Source: Caldilineaceae bacterium (lineage in GTDB: Bacteria > Chloroflexota > Anaerolineae > Caldilineales > Caldilineaceae). From it: 64,000 nucleotides of DNA. The stretch covers positions 1-64,000 of the forward strand of contig JALHQH010000037.1 of assembly GCA_022842065.1 (NCBI GenBank), in the 5' to 3' direction. Shown piece by piece: positions 35,361 through 44,135 of the stretch (within the stretch, counting starts at the first letter, position 1; every line of letters starts with the position of its first letter). A program made the translations under genes and the position numbers. Under the pieces are notes generated by a model, which saw only the letters and a program-made list of their open reading frames with translations, did not search any database and had not been told where the DNA came from.

Positions 35361-36707
35361 GCGCACTACTAATGGTAAATAGACAGCAAGTTGACACGAA
35401 TTTACACATACCCGCACTGAGTATTGACCGTTCCAAGTCTGGAATTGTGCGTCTTTTACCAAAAGATAGTAAGTACCGGCGGTAATAAAGTTGTAGGTGA
35501 TAGTTGCTGTACCTGTACGACTATTCCCATTTGGATCTGAGGTAATCTCAGCACCTAAATTATTATAAAGCCACAAACCGGTGGCGCGGGTGGTGGACGC
35601 CACATTAAAGGTTTCGAGAATCAGGGTCTGCCCCGCTGCGGCCGTGAAGTAATACCAGTCGTGATCTGCGTCATTCGTGACAAAGCTGGCATGATCGAAA
35701 AGTCGATGCGTCTGAGCATGATCGCGGCCAACCACTAGTTCGTTGGCGAGTTCCAGCCGTCCATTGGGTTCGTTATCGTTGGCGGCCTCCCACGCGGCGC
35801 CCGGCTCATCATGCCGAGGCAGGATCCGCAACGAATAGGTACCCTGCCAAGCGGCAAAGCGATCATGTCCAACCACAATGTAATAGAGGTCTTGATTGAC
35901 GAATGTGTGGACAATACGCGCATTCGCATCGCCCGTCCCCTGCTGACCCGAATCATCATTAGCGACTGGGGAACCGCTACTATTGTAAAGCCATAAACCG
36001 GTTGCATTTGTCCCTGTGCCTTGGATATTGTAGGTCTCGATCACATAGGTTCGGCCGGCTTCCGCCGTGAAATGATACCAATCATGATCTGGTTTATTCG
36101 TAACAAAGCTGGCATGATCGAACAGTTGGTGCGCCTGGGCACTGCTCAAACCAATTTGAATTTCATTTGCCAATTCAAGCACGTTATTGGGTTCATTGTC
36201 GTTTGCAACATCCCATGCGGCGTCAGGTTCATTATGTTTGGCAAGGATGCGCAATGAGTATGTCCCTTGCCAGGTACGAAATCGCGCACGACTAACCGCG
36301 ATATAGTAAGTGTCACTGGTTACAAATGTATAAATAATTCGTGCATTTGCATTGCCTGTGCCATTATTGCCGGATTCATCATTTGTGACCAATGAACCGC
36401 TGCTATTATAAAGCCATAAGCCGGTCGCGTCTGTGCCTGTCCCCTGGATATTATAGGTTTCAATCACATAAGTTCGACCGGCTTCCGCAGTAAAGCGAAA
36501 GTAATCTTCATCGGTGGCGGAACCGATGGTTATGCCCACTTCTGCATTTGCCAGCCCAATGCTAATGGCATTTGCCTGCGCAATTGAATCATTTGGCTCC
36601 GTTTCCGCACGGGCAACGGACGGATCAACAAAACAGAGGAAAAGAGTGATAAAGATGGCAAATGGTACAAAATAAAGGGTATTGATAAAACTTCTAGCGG
36701 GTTTCAA
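35358..36707 (-). CDS. Secreted protein with three PPC-like repeats and a YLPLVVR C-terminus
   Basis: 449 residues from a TTG at 36707, chosen because AAGGAG lies 9 bases upstream and a signal peptide follows (FVPFAIFITLFLCFVDPSVARA, likely cut before ETEPND). An ATG 13 codons earlier lacks a Shine-Dalgarno. Three homologous blocks of about 125 residues follow, each starting with (D)NEPN and containing DHDWY(H/Y)FTA or DEDYFRFTA, then LILETFN/YVIETYN, GLWLYN and YSLRI. These match bacterial pre-peptidase C-terminal domains, which bind carbohydrate or aid secretion. No catalytic domain is present. The last residues, VYLPLVVR, resemble a conserved C-terminal motif of Chloroflexota exoproteins. 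Confidence 0.8.
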   Translation of the reverse strand: MKPARSFINTLYFVPFAIFITLFLCFVDPSVARAETEPNDSIAQANAISIGLANAEVGITIGSATDEDYFRFTAEAGRTYVIETYNIQGTGTDATGLWLYNSSGSLVTNDESGNNGTGNANARIIYTFVTSDTYYIAVSRARFRTWQGTYSLRILAKHNEPDAAWDVANDNEPNNVLELANEIQIGLSSAQAHQLFDHASFVTNKPDHDWYHFTAEAGRTYVIETYNIQGTGTNATGLWLYNSSGSPVANDDSGQQGTGDANARIVHTFVNQDLYYIVVGHDRFAAWQGTYSLRILPRHDEPGAAWEAANDNEPNGRLELANELVVGRDHAQTHRLFDHASFVTNDADHDWYYFTAAAGQTLILETFNVASTTRATGLWLYNNLGAEITSDPNGNSRTGTATITYNFITAGTYYLLVKDAQFQTWNGQYSVRVCVNSCQLAVYLPLVVR

Positions 36708-36864
36708 ATCTACAATCTCCTTTTCTGCGATTTTTATCGCCTGCATTCGGTATTAAAGCAGTTAAATGCCAAGACAAATAAGCACCTACATCAATATGAA
36801 GTATTCCCACAGCAAGCAAGATGGACAGATAAGCATGGACAGGTAAAGCAGAGGAATAAGAGCA

Positions 36865-36892
36865 AAAAAATCCCGTGGGAATCCCCACGGGA
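36865..36892 (-). terminator. Intrinsic terminator, minus strand
   Basis: Read on the minus strand, TCCCGTGGG pairs with CCCACGGGA and is followed by TTTTTTTGCTC (stem 36871-36879 / 36884-36892). It lies 135 bases beyond the DUF4160/DUF2442 pair and upstream of the PPC gene. The remaining space 36708-37026 shows no gene. Confidence 0.8.
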
Positions 36893-37026
36893 AAGCAACG
36901 TACCCACCAACGGTTCAGTCATCAACAGGGGATAGTGATTTCCAATGGCAGTACGTCATTGTATGTAGTTGTAGGATAACACGTTTGTTGGCTTACGTCA
37001 ACGACATTTTGTAGACGAAATGCCAA

Positions 37027-37344
37027 CTATGTTGATACTGATGACAACCCGTTGCGTTGCCCCAACCACCGAGCCAAAGAGGCTTGGCTCTCCGTTGATT
37101 TTTTACCCAAGACTAAACCTTCTACGCTCAAGTCTTCATCTAAGTCAGGCCAATGAATGCCTACCCCACGACCAATCAATCGCCAATTTTTGCGCTCAGC
37201 CGGCGTACCAGCATATAACCGTGGATACCAAGCAAGTGGCACGCTCAAGGAACGCCCATCACTTAAATCAACTGTGAGTGTATCTTCGCTGACGTCAACA
37301 TCTTGTATATTAATATTTTGCAGATCAACCACTACAGTGCTCAT
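37027..37344 (-). CDS. DUF2442 domain protein
   Basis: A 105-residue protein. The DUF2442 core is seen in DDGRSLSVPL-like text (LSDGRSLSVPLAWYPRL, WRLIGRGVGIHWPDLDEDL, VEGLVLG). The start lies 20 bases inside the end of the DUF4160 gene, so translation is coupled. DUF4160-DUF2442 pairs are widespread, with toxin-antitoxin-like distribution, but their activity has not been settled as far as I know. Confidence 0.85.
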   Translation of the reverse strand: MSTVVVDLQNINIQDVDVSEDTLTVDLSDGRSLSVPLAWYPRLYAGTPAERKNWRLIGRGVGIHWPDLDEDLSVEGLVLGKKSTESQASLARWLGQRNGLSSVST

Positions 37345-37561
37345 GCCACCCTCGCAATAACTCTTCCCGTTTTTCGTCAGTCAAGCGCAAGATTCGATTC
37401 ACTTCAGCCCGCTTGAAACCACCGGTACTTTCGATCCGGATCGGCGTCAGCCAAATCTTAGCCACATTCTCATCACGTTCCACATGCACATGCGATGGTT
37501 CTCGGCAATCAAACGAATAAAAGAAGAAGCGGTATGGACCGCTATAAAGAATGGTTGGCAT
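37325..37561 (-). CDS. DUF4160 domain protein
   Basis: A 78-residue protein with the family hallmark of a short Phe/Tyr-rich strand followed by REPSHVHVERDE and WLTPIRIE. It is the first gene of the overlapping DUF4160-DUF2442 pair. No Shine-Dalgarno is seen at the ATG. The His/Asp/Glu-rich SHVHVERDE could bind metal. Confidence 0.85.
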   Translation of the reverse strand: MPTILYSGPYRFFFYSFDCREPSHVHVERDENVAKIWLTPIRIESTGGFKRAEVNRILRLTDEKREELLRGWHEHCSG

Positions 37562-37966
37562 AACGTCATTTTACGCTAAGTTGTGTTTGATGCAAAATGT
37601 TTGATTGGCGCCCTCGCGGGCGCATCACCTACGCTCCCGCCACTTTGGGTGATTCACTACTAGCCACCTCCGCCACAATGTTATAGAGTAATCAAGATCA
37701 CGGTCTGTGTCCTAAAACCAGTGGGTAACAGGAATACGCCTCATGGGCCGCTACGCATAGCGTATAAGCAGCAAACATGATCAGCAACCACCTGAAACTG
37801 GTGGGAACAAATTGGTGGGCACAACTGTCAGTAAAGTGGACAGTTATCGCGCACGGCGGCTATTGTGTACGGTATCGTCAACCGGCGCAACAGCTGTGTC
37901 ACACCAGCACCATCCGCCGTAACTTCCCCCGAGTATTGGCGGAGCGAATTTAGAGGAGAAATTGTC
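37562..37966. other. Intergenic region, small hairpin only
   Basis: No gene is supported. GCGCCC / GGGCGC forms a small hairpin near 37607-37622. The promoter for the rightward lipoprotein gene and that for the leftward DUF pair must both lie here. Confidence 0.4.
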
Positions 37967-40702
37967 GTGAAACCACAACCAAATCGTCGTTTATTTTTCT
38001 TACCAAAGCAACGCAGGCATAGCCTGCTTGTTGGGCTCTTACTGTCAATCCTATTGTTGAGCAGCGGCTGTGCCTTCCCCTTGGAACTCATTTTGAATGC
38101 ACAAGATGGCACCGCCGGGGAAGCCACCGCAGTACCAAATCCCGTGATTTCGATTGCGCCGGAAACGACCACCCCAGGGGCGACAATTGCCATCGCCGGG
38201 GCCGGCTGGCAGGCACAAGATGTGATCACCCTGAAATTGGCCTCTTCCGAAGGCGCAACCGCGCTGGAGGAGAGCTTTGGGGTGGCAACGGTCAATGAGA
38301 ATGGGGCTTTTGCCGCCGCCATTACCTTCCCCAGCGAAGATCGTTGGTTAGTCTTTACCACCGTAGTCGTCATCGCCGAATCGGCGGAGAGCGGCTTGCG
38401 CGTCAGCGCGCCGTTACAGGTGGCCCTGACCGCGAATACGGCCACGCCGGCAACAACCATCACGGCCACGGTTACGGCCATTAGCACAGGGACAACGCCG
38501 GCCACCTTTACCCCGACGGCGGCCGCATCACCAACTAGTGTGCCAACCGTAGCAGTCCCCCCCACCGCGACCACTGCGGCGGCAACGGCAACCACGGCCG
38601 CGCCGACACAGCCCCCTGCGCCAACCGCAACCCTCGTGCCACTGGGGCCAGATCAGGCTTTTATCACCAGCCGCGCACTCAATGTGCGCAGTGGCCCTTC
38701 GACGGCGTATGCCATTGTGACGGCGGTCCGTTATGGCACCATTGTCACCGTGCGTGGCCAGAACAGCAGTGGCAGTTGGCTGTTGGTGCAACTCAACAAT
38801 GGGACCAGCGGTTGGGTCGCCAGCAACTACACGAGCTTCCAAGGCACCGCGCCGATTGTGCAACCATCGACCACGCCGGTCACAACCGCAACGGCGGTAC
38901 CGCCAACCGGGGTGCCGGTCACCAGCGTACCGATTACCGACTGGCGCGGTGAATATTTCGCCAACCGCTCGTTAAGTGGTTCGCCGAACCTTGTGCGCAA
39001 TGATGTTTCGATTGATTTCAACTGGGGCTCCGGGTCGCCGGCAGCAGGCATCCCCAACGATAACTTCTCAGTGCGGTGGAGCCGCTCGATCAGCTTTGAC
39101 AGTGGCACCTATCGCTTCCATGTACGTGTTGATGATGGGGCGCGCCTCTTTGTTGATGGCCAGTTGATCATCGATCAGTGGCAGAATGGCAGCGAACGCG
39201 AGTTCACCGCTGACCGTTACATTAATGACGGCACCAGCACCATCCGCCTCGAATACTTTGAAGAGACCGGTGGCGCGCGGGCCGCCCTCTGGTGGGAACG
39301 CATCAAGCGTGACGATGATGACGACGATGATGATGACGATTATCCCGACTGGAAGGGTGAATATTACGATAATCGTGATCTCGACGACGATCCACGCTTC
39401 CGCCGCAATGATGATGAGATCAACTTTAACTGGGGGGGCGGTTCACCTGATTCACGGATCGACAATGACAACTTCTCTGTGCGCTGGACGCGACGGGTCA
39501 ACTTTAATGATGGCCGCTATCGCTTCAGCATCCGCGCCGATGATGGCGTCCGCTTCTACATCGACGGCAATCGTGTGCTGGATGAATGGCACGAAAATGA
39601 TTACAACAATGGTTACACCCTAGAATTCGACTTACGGGGTGGGCACGAGTTGAAGGTTGAATATTACGAACGTCGTGGTGGGGCGCGCGTCCGCTTTGAC
39701 TGGGATCGGATTGGTGACATTGTTACCCCAACTCCGGTACCGCCAACCGCAACGCCAACCCCGGTACCACCGACGGCAACACCCGTAGCGCCGACCAATA
39801 CACCGGTCGCGCCCACGGCGACCCCCACCAACACCGCGCTGCCGACAGCCACCCCCACGGTCATTCAACCGTCGGCCAATGTGCAGCCAGGGGCTGGTAG
39901 CCCAGGGACCAGTGTTACGATCAATGGTGGTGGTTTCCCGGCCAACACAACAGTCAATGTCCACTTGGGTGCGCTCGTGGGCGTGCGCAGCAGTGCGACC
40001 GATCCGACCAGCTATGCCAGCACGACCACCGATCGCACGGGTAGTTATAGCGTGCAGTTCGCGCTGCCAGCCAATTGGCCAGATGGCGAACTGATCAGCA
40101 CGGGTCAACTCTTGGTGATGGTGGCAACCGACGACTTCGGGGCCCAGGCAACCACCATCCTGAATTACACGGCCGGCGCACCCACACCGACCAACACGCC
40201 GACCAACACGCCCGAGCCAACGGCAACGGCGGCACCAGGTGCAACCGCGACGAATACGCCTGTGCCACCCACGGCGACGCCCACAAGCGCAGTCACGGCC
40301 ACGCCGGTGCCACAACCCTTTGTCAATGTGCAGCCCGGCGCAGCCACGCCTGGCACACTGCTGACCGTGACCGGTGGTGGTTACCCAGCGAGCGTGACGG
40401 TCAGTGCCTACCTGGGGATCTTTGATGGTGCCATTGGCCCGAATGATGCGGCCGTCCCCTATGGCTCGACCGTGACCGATGGCAATGGGAACTTTACCAT
40501 TACCTTTGTCATGCCGGAGACGACGCCAGGCGGAGTTCTGCTAGGCTCTGGCCGCGTCGCGATTGTGGTGGCCACGAATGGCTTTGGCCTGCAGGCAGCG
40601 ACGACCCTCGATTTCACCGGCACCGCCCCGACCGCGACGCCGCTCCCCACAGTGGCGGCCGCGGCCAAGACGGCTGTGCCCGCTGAGGAAACAGCGGACT
40701 AA
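37967..40702 (+). CDS. Lipoprotein with SH3, two PA14 and two Ig/IPT-like domains on Thr/Pro linkers
   Basis: 911 residues from GTG at 37967, preceded by GAGGAG. The signal ends in a lipobox LSSGC (about residue 35). After an Ig-like block and a Thr/Pro linker comes a bacterial SH3 domain (about 235-292, LNVRSGPSTAYAIV). Then two PA14 domains (about 326-445 and 461-582; RGEYFANR, KGEYYDNR, DNFSVRWTR) are joined by a run of ten Asp (encoded at about 39312-39343). TPTPVPPT-type linkers separate two further Ig/IPT-like domains (about 635-735 and 785-885). SH3 and PA14 modules bind peptidoglycan and glycans, so a surface scaffold or carbohydrate-binding role is inferred. The Asp run could bind Ca. 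No enzyme domain. Confidence 0.85.
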   Translation: MKPQPNRRLFFLPKQRRHSLLVGLLLSILLLSSGCAFPLELILNAQDGTAGEATAVPNPVISIAPETTTPGATIAIAGAGWQAQDVITLKLASSEGATALEESFGVATVNENGAFAAAITFPSEDRWLVFTTVVVIAESAESGLRVSAPLQVALTANTATPATTITATVTAISTGTTPATFTPTAAASPTSVPTVAVPPTATTAAATATTAAPTQPPAPTATLVPLGPDQAFITSRALNVRSGPSTAYAIVTAVRYGTIVTVRGQNSSGSWLLVQLNNGTSGWVASNYTSFQGTAPIVQPSTTPVTTATAVPPTGVPVTSVPITDWRGEYFANRSLSGSPNLVRNDVSIDFNWGSGSPAAGIPNDNFSVRWSRSISFDSGTYRFHVRVDDGARLFVDGQLIIDQWQNGSEREFTADRYINDGTSTIRLEYFEETGGARAALWWERIKRDDDDDDDDDDYPDWKGEYYDNRDLDDDPRFRRNDDEINFNWGGGSPDSRIDNDNFSVRWTRRVNFNDGRYRFSIRADDGVRFYIDGNRVLDEWHENDYNNGYTLEFDLRGGHELKVEYYERRGGARVRFDWDRIGDIVTPTPVPPTATPTPVPPTATPVAPTNTPVAPTATPTNTALPTATPTVIQPSANVQPGAGSPGTSVTINGGGFPANTTVNVHLGALVGVRSSATDPTSYASTTTDRTGSYSVQFALPANWPDGELISTGQLLVMVATDDFGAQATTILNYTAGAPTPTNTPTNTPEPTATAAPGATATNTPVPPTATPTSAVTATPVPQPFVNVQPGAATPGTLLTVTGGGYPASVTVSAYLGIFDGAIGPNDAAVPYGSTVTDGNGNFTITFVMPETTPGGVLLGSGRVAIVVATNGFGLQAATTLDFTGTAPTATPLPTVAAAAKTAVPAEETAD

Positions 40703-40739
40703 CAGCTTACAGCAGTAGCGTAGCAACCTGATCCACCAG

Positions 40740-40773
40740 CAGCGCCGGCATCTAACCATGCCGGCGCTGTTTG
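40740..40773 (+). terminator. Terminator after the PA14 lipoprotein gene
   Basis: CAGCGCCGGCAT (40740-40751) pairs perfectly with ATGCCGGCGCTG (40758-40769), followed by a short weak TTTGCGTT. It lies 38 bases after the stop. Confidence 0.65.
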
Positions 40774-40891
40774 CGTTCTGCGTTGTAGAAATGCCCATGA
40801 AGAACCAGCACCCGATTCGCATTTCGGGCCTGATATGCTAAGATTGCGGGTAAAAGCTCTGCTAATTTAACAGGCGCAAAGGAGGCGCACT

Positions 40892-41701
40892 ATGAAAAGT
40901 TATATCTTTCACGTTTCGCTCCCCGGTCATGAGCAGACCTGGCGTAAACTGGAACTCACCGAAAGCGCCACGCTACAGGATTTACACATGGCAATCCAGC
41001 GGGCCTTCGATTTTGACAACGATCATCTCTACTCTTTTTTTATGAGTGGCAAAGCGTGGGATCGCGCCAGCGAGTATACGTTGCCCGATGGCGTGTCACC
41101 ATGGGCGGCGCTCGATGACGAGGATGATGAGTTTGACGATGATGATGACTTAATTGACGAAGAAGAGGATGAAGAGGATGATCTTGCCGCCTTTTCCTCA
41201 CTCCCTGGGCTAAGCGCCGCAGGACTGCCCATGCCGACCCCAGACCAGTTACGCGAAATGTTCAGCGCGCTCAACACCGACGAGGCAACGCGCAATGCTT
41301 TTATTCAGGCGATGGCAGCCCAGATGGGAATGCCGGAAGCGATGGCGCGCACGCTCTTTAGCAATCTCGATAATGTGATCGGGACGATGTCAAACCAACA
41401 GCTCAATGCGATGCTCAATCTGGAGCTGGACGGCGAAGACAACGCGGAGAACGACGACGCGGACGAAGAGGAAATACGCGATGTACGTGCCACGACGCTG
41501 GCCGCGTTGGAGCTCAAAAAGGGCAAGAAATTTCTCTATCTCTTCGATTATGGCGATGAGTGGCGCTTCAACATCAAAGTTGACGCCGTGAACCCCAATG
41601 CAGACCCCCAGCGCGCCTATCCGCTCCTGGTCGAACGGGTCGGCGAGCCACCACAGCAATATCCGGTGTGGGATGAGAATGAGGACGAGGACGAGGCATA
41701 G
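40892..41701 (+). CDS. Plasmid pRiA4b ORF-3-like (IS1096 TnpR-like) family protein
   Basis: A 269-residue protein with AAAGGAGG 7 bases before the ATG. The fold is split: N-terminal YIFHVSLPGHEQTWRKLEL.. and C-terminal KKFLYLFDYGDEWRFNIKVD are the family's two conserved blocks. Between them lies an insert of about 130 residues, acidic (EDDEFDDDDDLIDEEEDEEDD) then helical. The family is abundant on plasmids and near mobile elements; the biochemical role is unknown. The acidic insert is longer than I would expect for the family. Confidence 0.82.
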   Translation: MKSYIFHVSLPGHEQTWRKLELTESATLQDLHMAIQRAFDFDNDHLYSFFMSGKAWDRASEYTLPDGVSPWAALDDEDDEFDDDDDLIDEEEDEEDDLAAFSSLPGLSAAGLPMPTPDQLREMFSALNTDEATRNAFIQAMAAQMGMPEAMARTLFSNLDNVIGTMSNQQLNAMLNLELDGEDNAENDDADEEEIRDVRATTLAALELKKGKKFLYLFDYGDEWRFNIKVDAVNPNADPQRAYPLLVERVGEPPQQYPVWDENEDEDEA

Positions 41702-41760
41702 TGGTTGGTTAGTTAGTTGGTTTCGACAAGCTCAACCAACTAACCAACTAACTAACCACT
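41701..41760. repeat. Inverted TTAGTTGG-type repeat between convergent genes
   Basis: GTGGTTGGTTAGTTAGTTGG (41701-41720) pairs with CCAACTAACCAACTAACTAACCAC-type sequence up to 41759, with a 4-base length difference, around a TCGACAAGCTC loop. Each arm is itself made of TTAGTTGG-like units. It fills the whole 65-base space between the ORF-3-like and MutS-like genes and may end both transcripts. Confidence 0.7.
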
Positions 41761-41766
41761 AACCAA

Positions 41767-43641
41767 CTAACCATCCATCTCCTCCGTCGGCAGGCCGGCG
41801 CTACGCATAATTTTGAGCGCATTGGTGGTGGGGCTGGGACCGGGACGCAAAATGTAATCAAAGTACATCCGGCCATCGGCGACTTCGTCACGGAAGTGAT
41901 AGTTGGTCACCTGCGCTACGGTATTGGCCAGTTGCACCAGTTCCAGATCGTGGGTGGCAACCAGCCCGGCCCCGGTTTCACCAACCAAGGCGCGGATGTA
42001 GGCCCGGCTGCCCAAGAGCCGCTCGCGGTTGTTGGTGCCACGGAAGATTTCGTCGATCAAGTAGAAGAGGGGCGGCCCAGCTTGGCCGGCCCCTGCCAGT
42101 GCATCAAGCAGGGCCTTCAAACGCTTGACCTCCGCATAGAAATAAGAGATCCCGCCCGTCACCGAATCGCTGACCTTGATACAGGTAAACAGTCGCCAAC
42201 GGCGCGTCGTTAGTTGGGTAGCATCAACCACGCCGCCCGCCCCCGCCAACGCCAGATTTACCCCCAAGGCACGCAAAAAGGTACTCTTGCCCGCCATATT
42301 TGACCCGGTAAGAATTGCAACCGCGCCCAATTCGCTAAAGGTAAAATCGTTGCGCACCTTTGGCGCATTGGGCGCAGCCGGTGGCAAAAGTGGATGACCA
42401 AGTCCAACCACACAAAATGGCGGCTGCTTGTCATCCTCGTGCAAGGTGGGGAAGGTTGCAGCGCGGTTGAGATCGGCATACGTTGCCAGCGCGCTTAACG
42501 CTTCCAACTCGTACCAACAGTCCAGCCAGCCCGGTAAGTACGTGGTCAGGGCCCGTTTCTCTTCGGCCAGCCGCCAGGCAAAGTAGAGCCCCCACGGCAT
42601 GGCGGCGTTGAGCAAGAGCGCCACCAGCGGGTTACCTTGTACGCCCGTTGCCGCCGCGATGCGCGCCACGCGGCGTAAATGGTGCGACGGGGCCTGCGCC
42701 TGGTCAAGTAACGGCGCGCAGAGGGCACGCAGCCCTGGTGCGTGCCGATAGTGATACCCTTCTAAATAGGCAAAGAGCCGTCCGACCGGAGCCAGTGCGC
42801 TTTGCACATCAGTGGCCTGGTGAAAGGTTTCCCCCACCGCACGCCCATGCCAGAATTGGAGCACGGCGTAAAGGCCCAGGGTAATCTGCCAGAGCCCACC
42901 GACCAAACCCAACGCCTGCGCCCCCAACAAAAGCCAGTTGACCACGGCCAACCCACCCAGCAGCAGCACCCACGGCCGCAACGAGGAGTTGTCGGCGTGA
43001 TCCTGAAGCCAGGTCAACAGGCGGTCGGCACGCCAGCCTTTGCCGCCGGCACTGACCACCATGCCAAGGATAGTTAAGCGATTGCGGAACAGGCGGTGTG
43101 CAGTTAACTCGCGCACCAGGGTTTGACGGTGGTGCGTTGCGGCCAAAGGTGGCGCAGCAGCCGTTAACCAGCTCCGCAAACAGTCACTGCCACCTTGGGT
43201 CACCGTGGTATCAAGCAGGCGGTGGAGCGAATAAGGGCCGACAATGTCCAGATCTGCTTCAAAAGGATGATCATAACCGGGATCACCTTGCGTCGCAGGT
43301 GGTAAGGTCGCCCAATTGCGTTCGATACGGGCCACATAGTTACTGGTCAACGTCTGTAAAAAACGAAAGCGTTGCCGGCTCTCTTCCACGCGCGTGTGGT
43401 AGGCGACCAGCACGCCAAAACTGACTAAGGTGACCAAAAAGAGCAGGCCACTGCTCCAGAGCAAGCCGGCGTAAAAGAGCACAATGCTGACCAGCGTCCC
43501 CAACAGAAAGACCAATGCTCGCGCCCAGGAATAGCGGTTGCCCCGCCGGTTGCGATGATCGATCTGCTGCTGGAGCCGGCGGTGCTGGCGTTCTAAACGA
43601 GCAATTTGTTGATGGGTGACAGCAGTAACTAAATTCGTCAT
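41767..43641 (-). CDS. Membrane-anchored MutS-like ATPase
   Basis: A 624-residue protein. The C-terminal 200 residues are a MutS-type ABC ATPase: Walker A TGSNMAGKST (445-454), Walker B YLIDEIFRGTNNRERL, and the His switch VATHDLEL. The N-terminus differs from mismatch-repair MutS. There is a coiled coil (about 10-35), a hydrophobic hairpin of two helices (41-61, 62-80) and a second hydrophobic pair (about 222-265). The MutS mismatch-recognition domains are missing. Such membrane MutS homologues exist in several phyla but their role is unknown, so a function in mismatch repair should not be assumed. No clear Shine-Dalgarno precedes the ATG. Confidence 0.85.
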   Translation of the reverse strand: MTNLVTAVTHQQIARLERQHRRLQQQIDHRNRRGNRYSWARALVFLLGTLVSIVLFYAGLLWSSGLLFLVTLVSFGVLVAYHTRVEESRQRFRFLQTLTSNYVARIERNWATLPPATQGDPGYDHPFEADLDIVGPYSLHRLLDTTVTQGGSDCLRSWLTAAAPPLAATHHRQTLVRELTAHRLFRNRLTILGMVVSAGGKGWRADRLLTWLQDHADNSSLRPWVLLLGGLAVVNWLLLGAQALGLVGGLWQITLGLYAVLQFWHGRAVGETFHQATDVQSALAPVGRLFAYLEGYHYRHAPGLRALCAPLLDQAQAPSHHLRRVARIAAATGVQGNPLVALLLNAAMPWGLYFAWRLAEEKRALTTYLPGWLDCWYELEALSALATYADLNRAATFPTLHEDDKQPPFCVVGLGHPLLPPAAPNAPKVRNDFTFSELGAVAILTGSNMAGKSTFLRALGVNLALAGAGGVVDATQLTTRRWRLFTCIKVSDSVTGGISYFYAEVKRLKALLDALAGAGQAGPPLFYLIDEIFRGTNNRERLLGSRAYIRALVGETGAGLVATHDLELVQLANTVAQVTNYHFRDEVADGRMYFDYILRPGPSPTTNALKIMRSAGLPTEEMDG

Positions 43642-44135
43642 GGCTTCAACTTAGCTTCGCATGGTGTGGGCAGGCTGCACAGTGGTGCGAGCGCTGCAAT
43701 ATGGCAAAGAAACGCGCTGCACCAGGTGATGGCTTGGCAACGCGACAGTCAGATAAAACAATGGCTTCACAACTGGTCGATTTTGTTGCTGACCAAAAGA
43801 ATAACAATTCGCTAACACTTCACTAATTTGCATCTAATCAACCCATGCGCAAAATTAACACTTGGTTGCGCTGGCGGCGTACAAGATCGCGCCGCAATGG
43901 AATTGGCGGAGCAGTTCGCAGTCTTGCCAAGGCCAAAACTTCTCACATCCCATACGATGGGTGTAAGATAGCGTAAGCTTACCACAAAAACGCACAAAAC
44001 ACGTAGGTAAGATTCCGGCGTGGATTGGGTTTACAGCCCGATCGTGTGCGCTCGGGTTAAAAACGATTGAGTGGTTCATTGCCACTGTGCAGCGCCAATC
44101 GTTTGCAAAACATCCGCAGTTGAGGAGAAAATGTT
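43642..44135. other. Divergent intergenic region
   Basis: About 490 bases with no supportable gene. A small AAACGATTG (44061-44069) / CAATCGTTT (44096-44104) stem with an inner AGTGG/CCACT lies about 30 bases before the ABC ATPase Shine-Dalgarno and may shape its leader. Reading frames here look random. Confidence 0.45.

Noticed and set aside
43855..44085. 76-codon minus-strand frame upstream of the ABC ATPase
   Set aside because: Cys/His-rich random-looking text, no Shine-Dalgarno, overlapping several similar frames in other registers.
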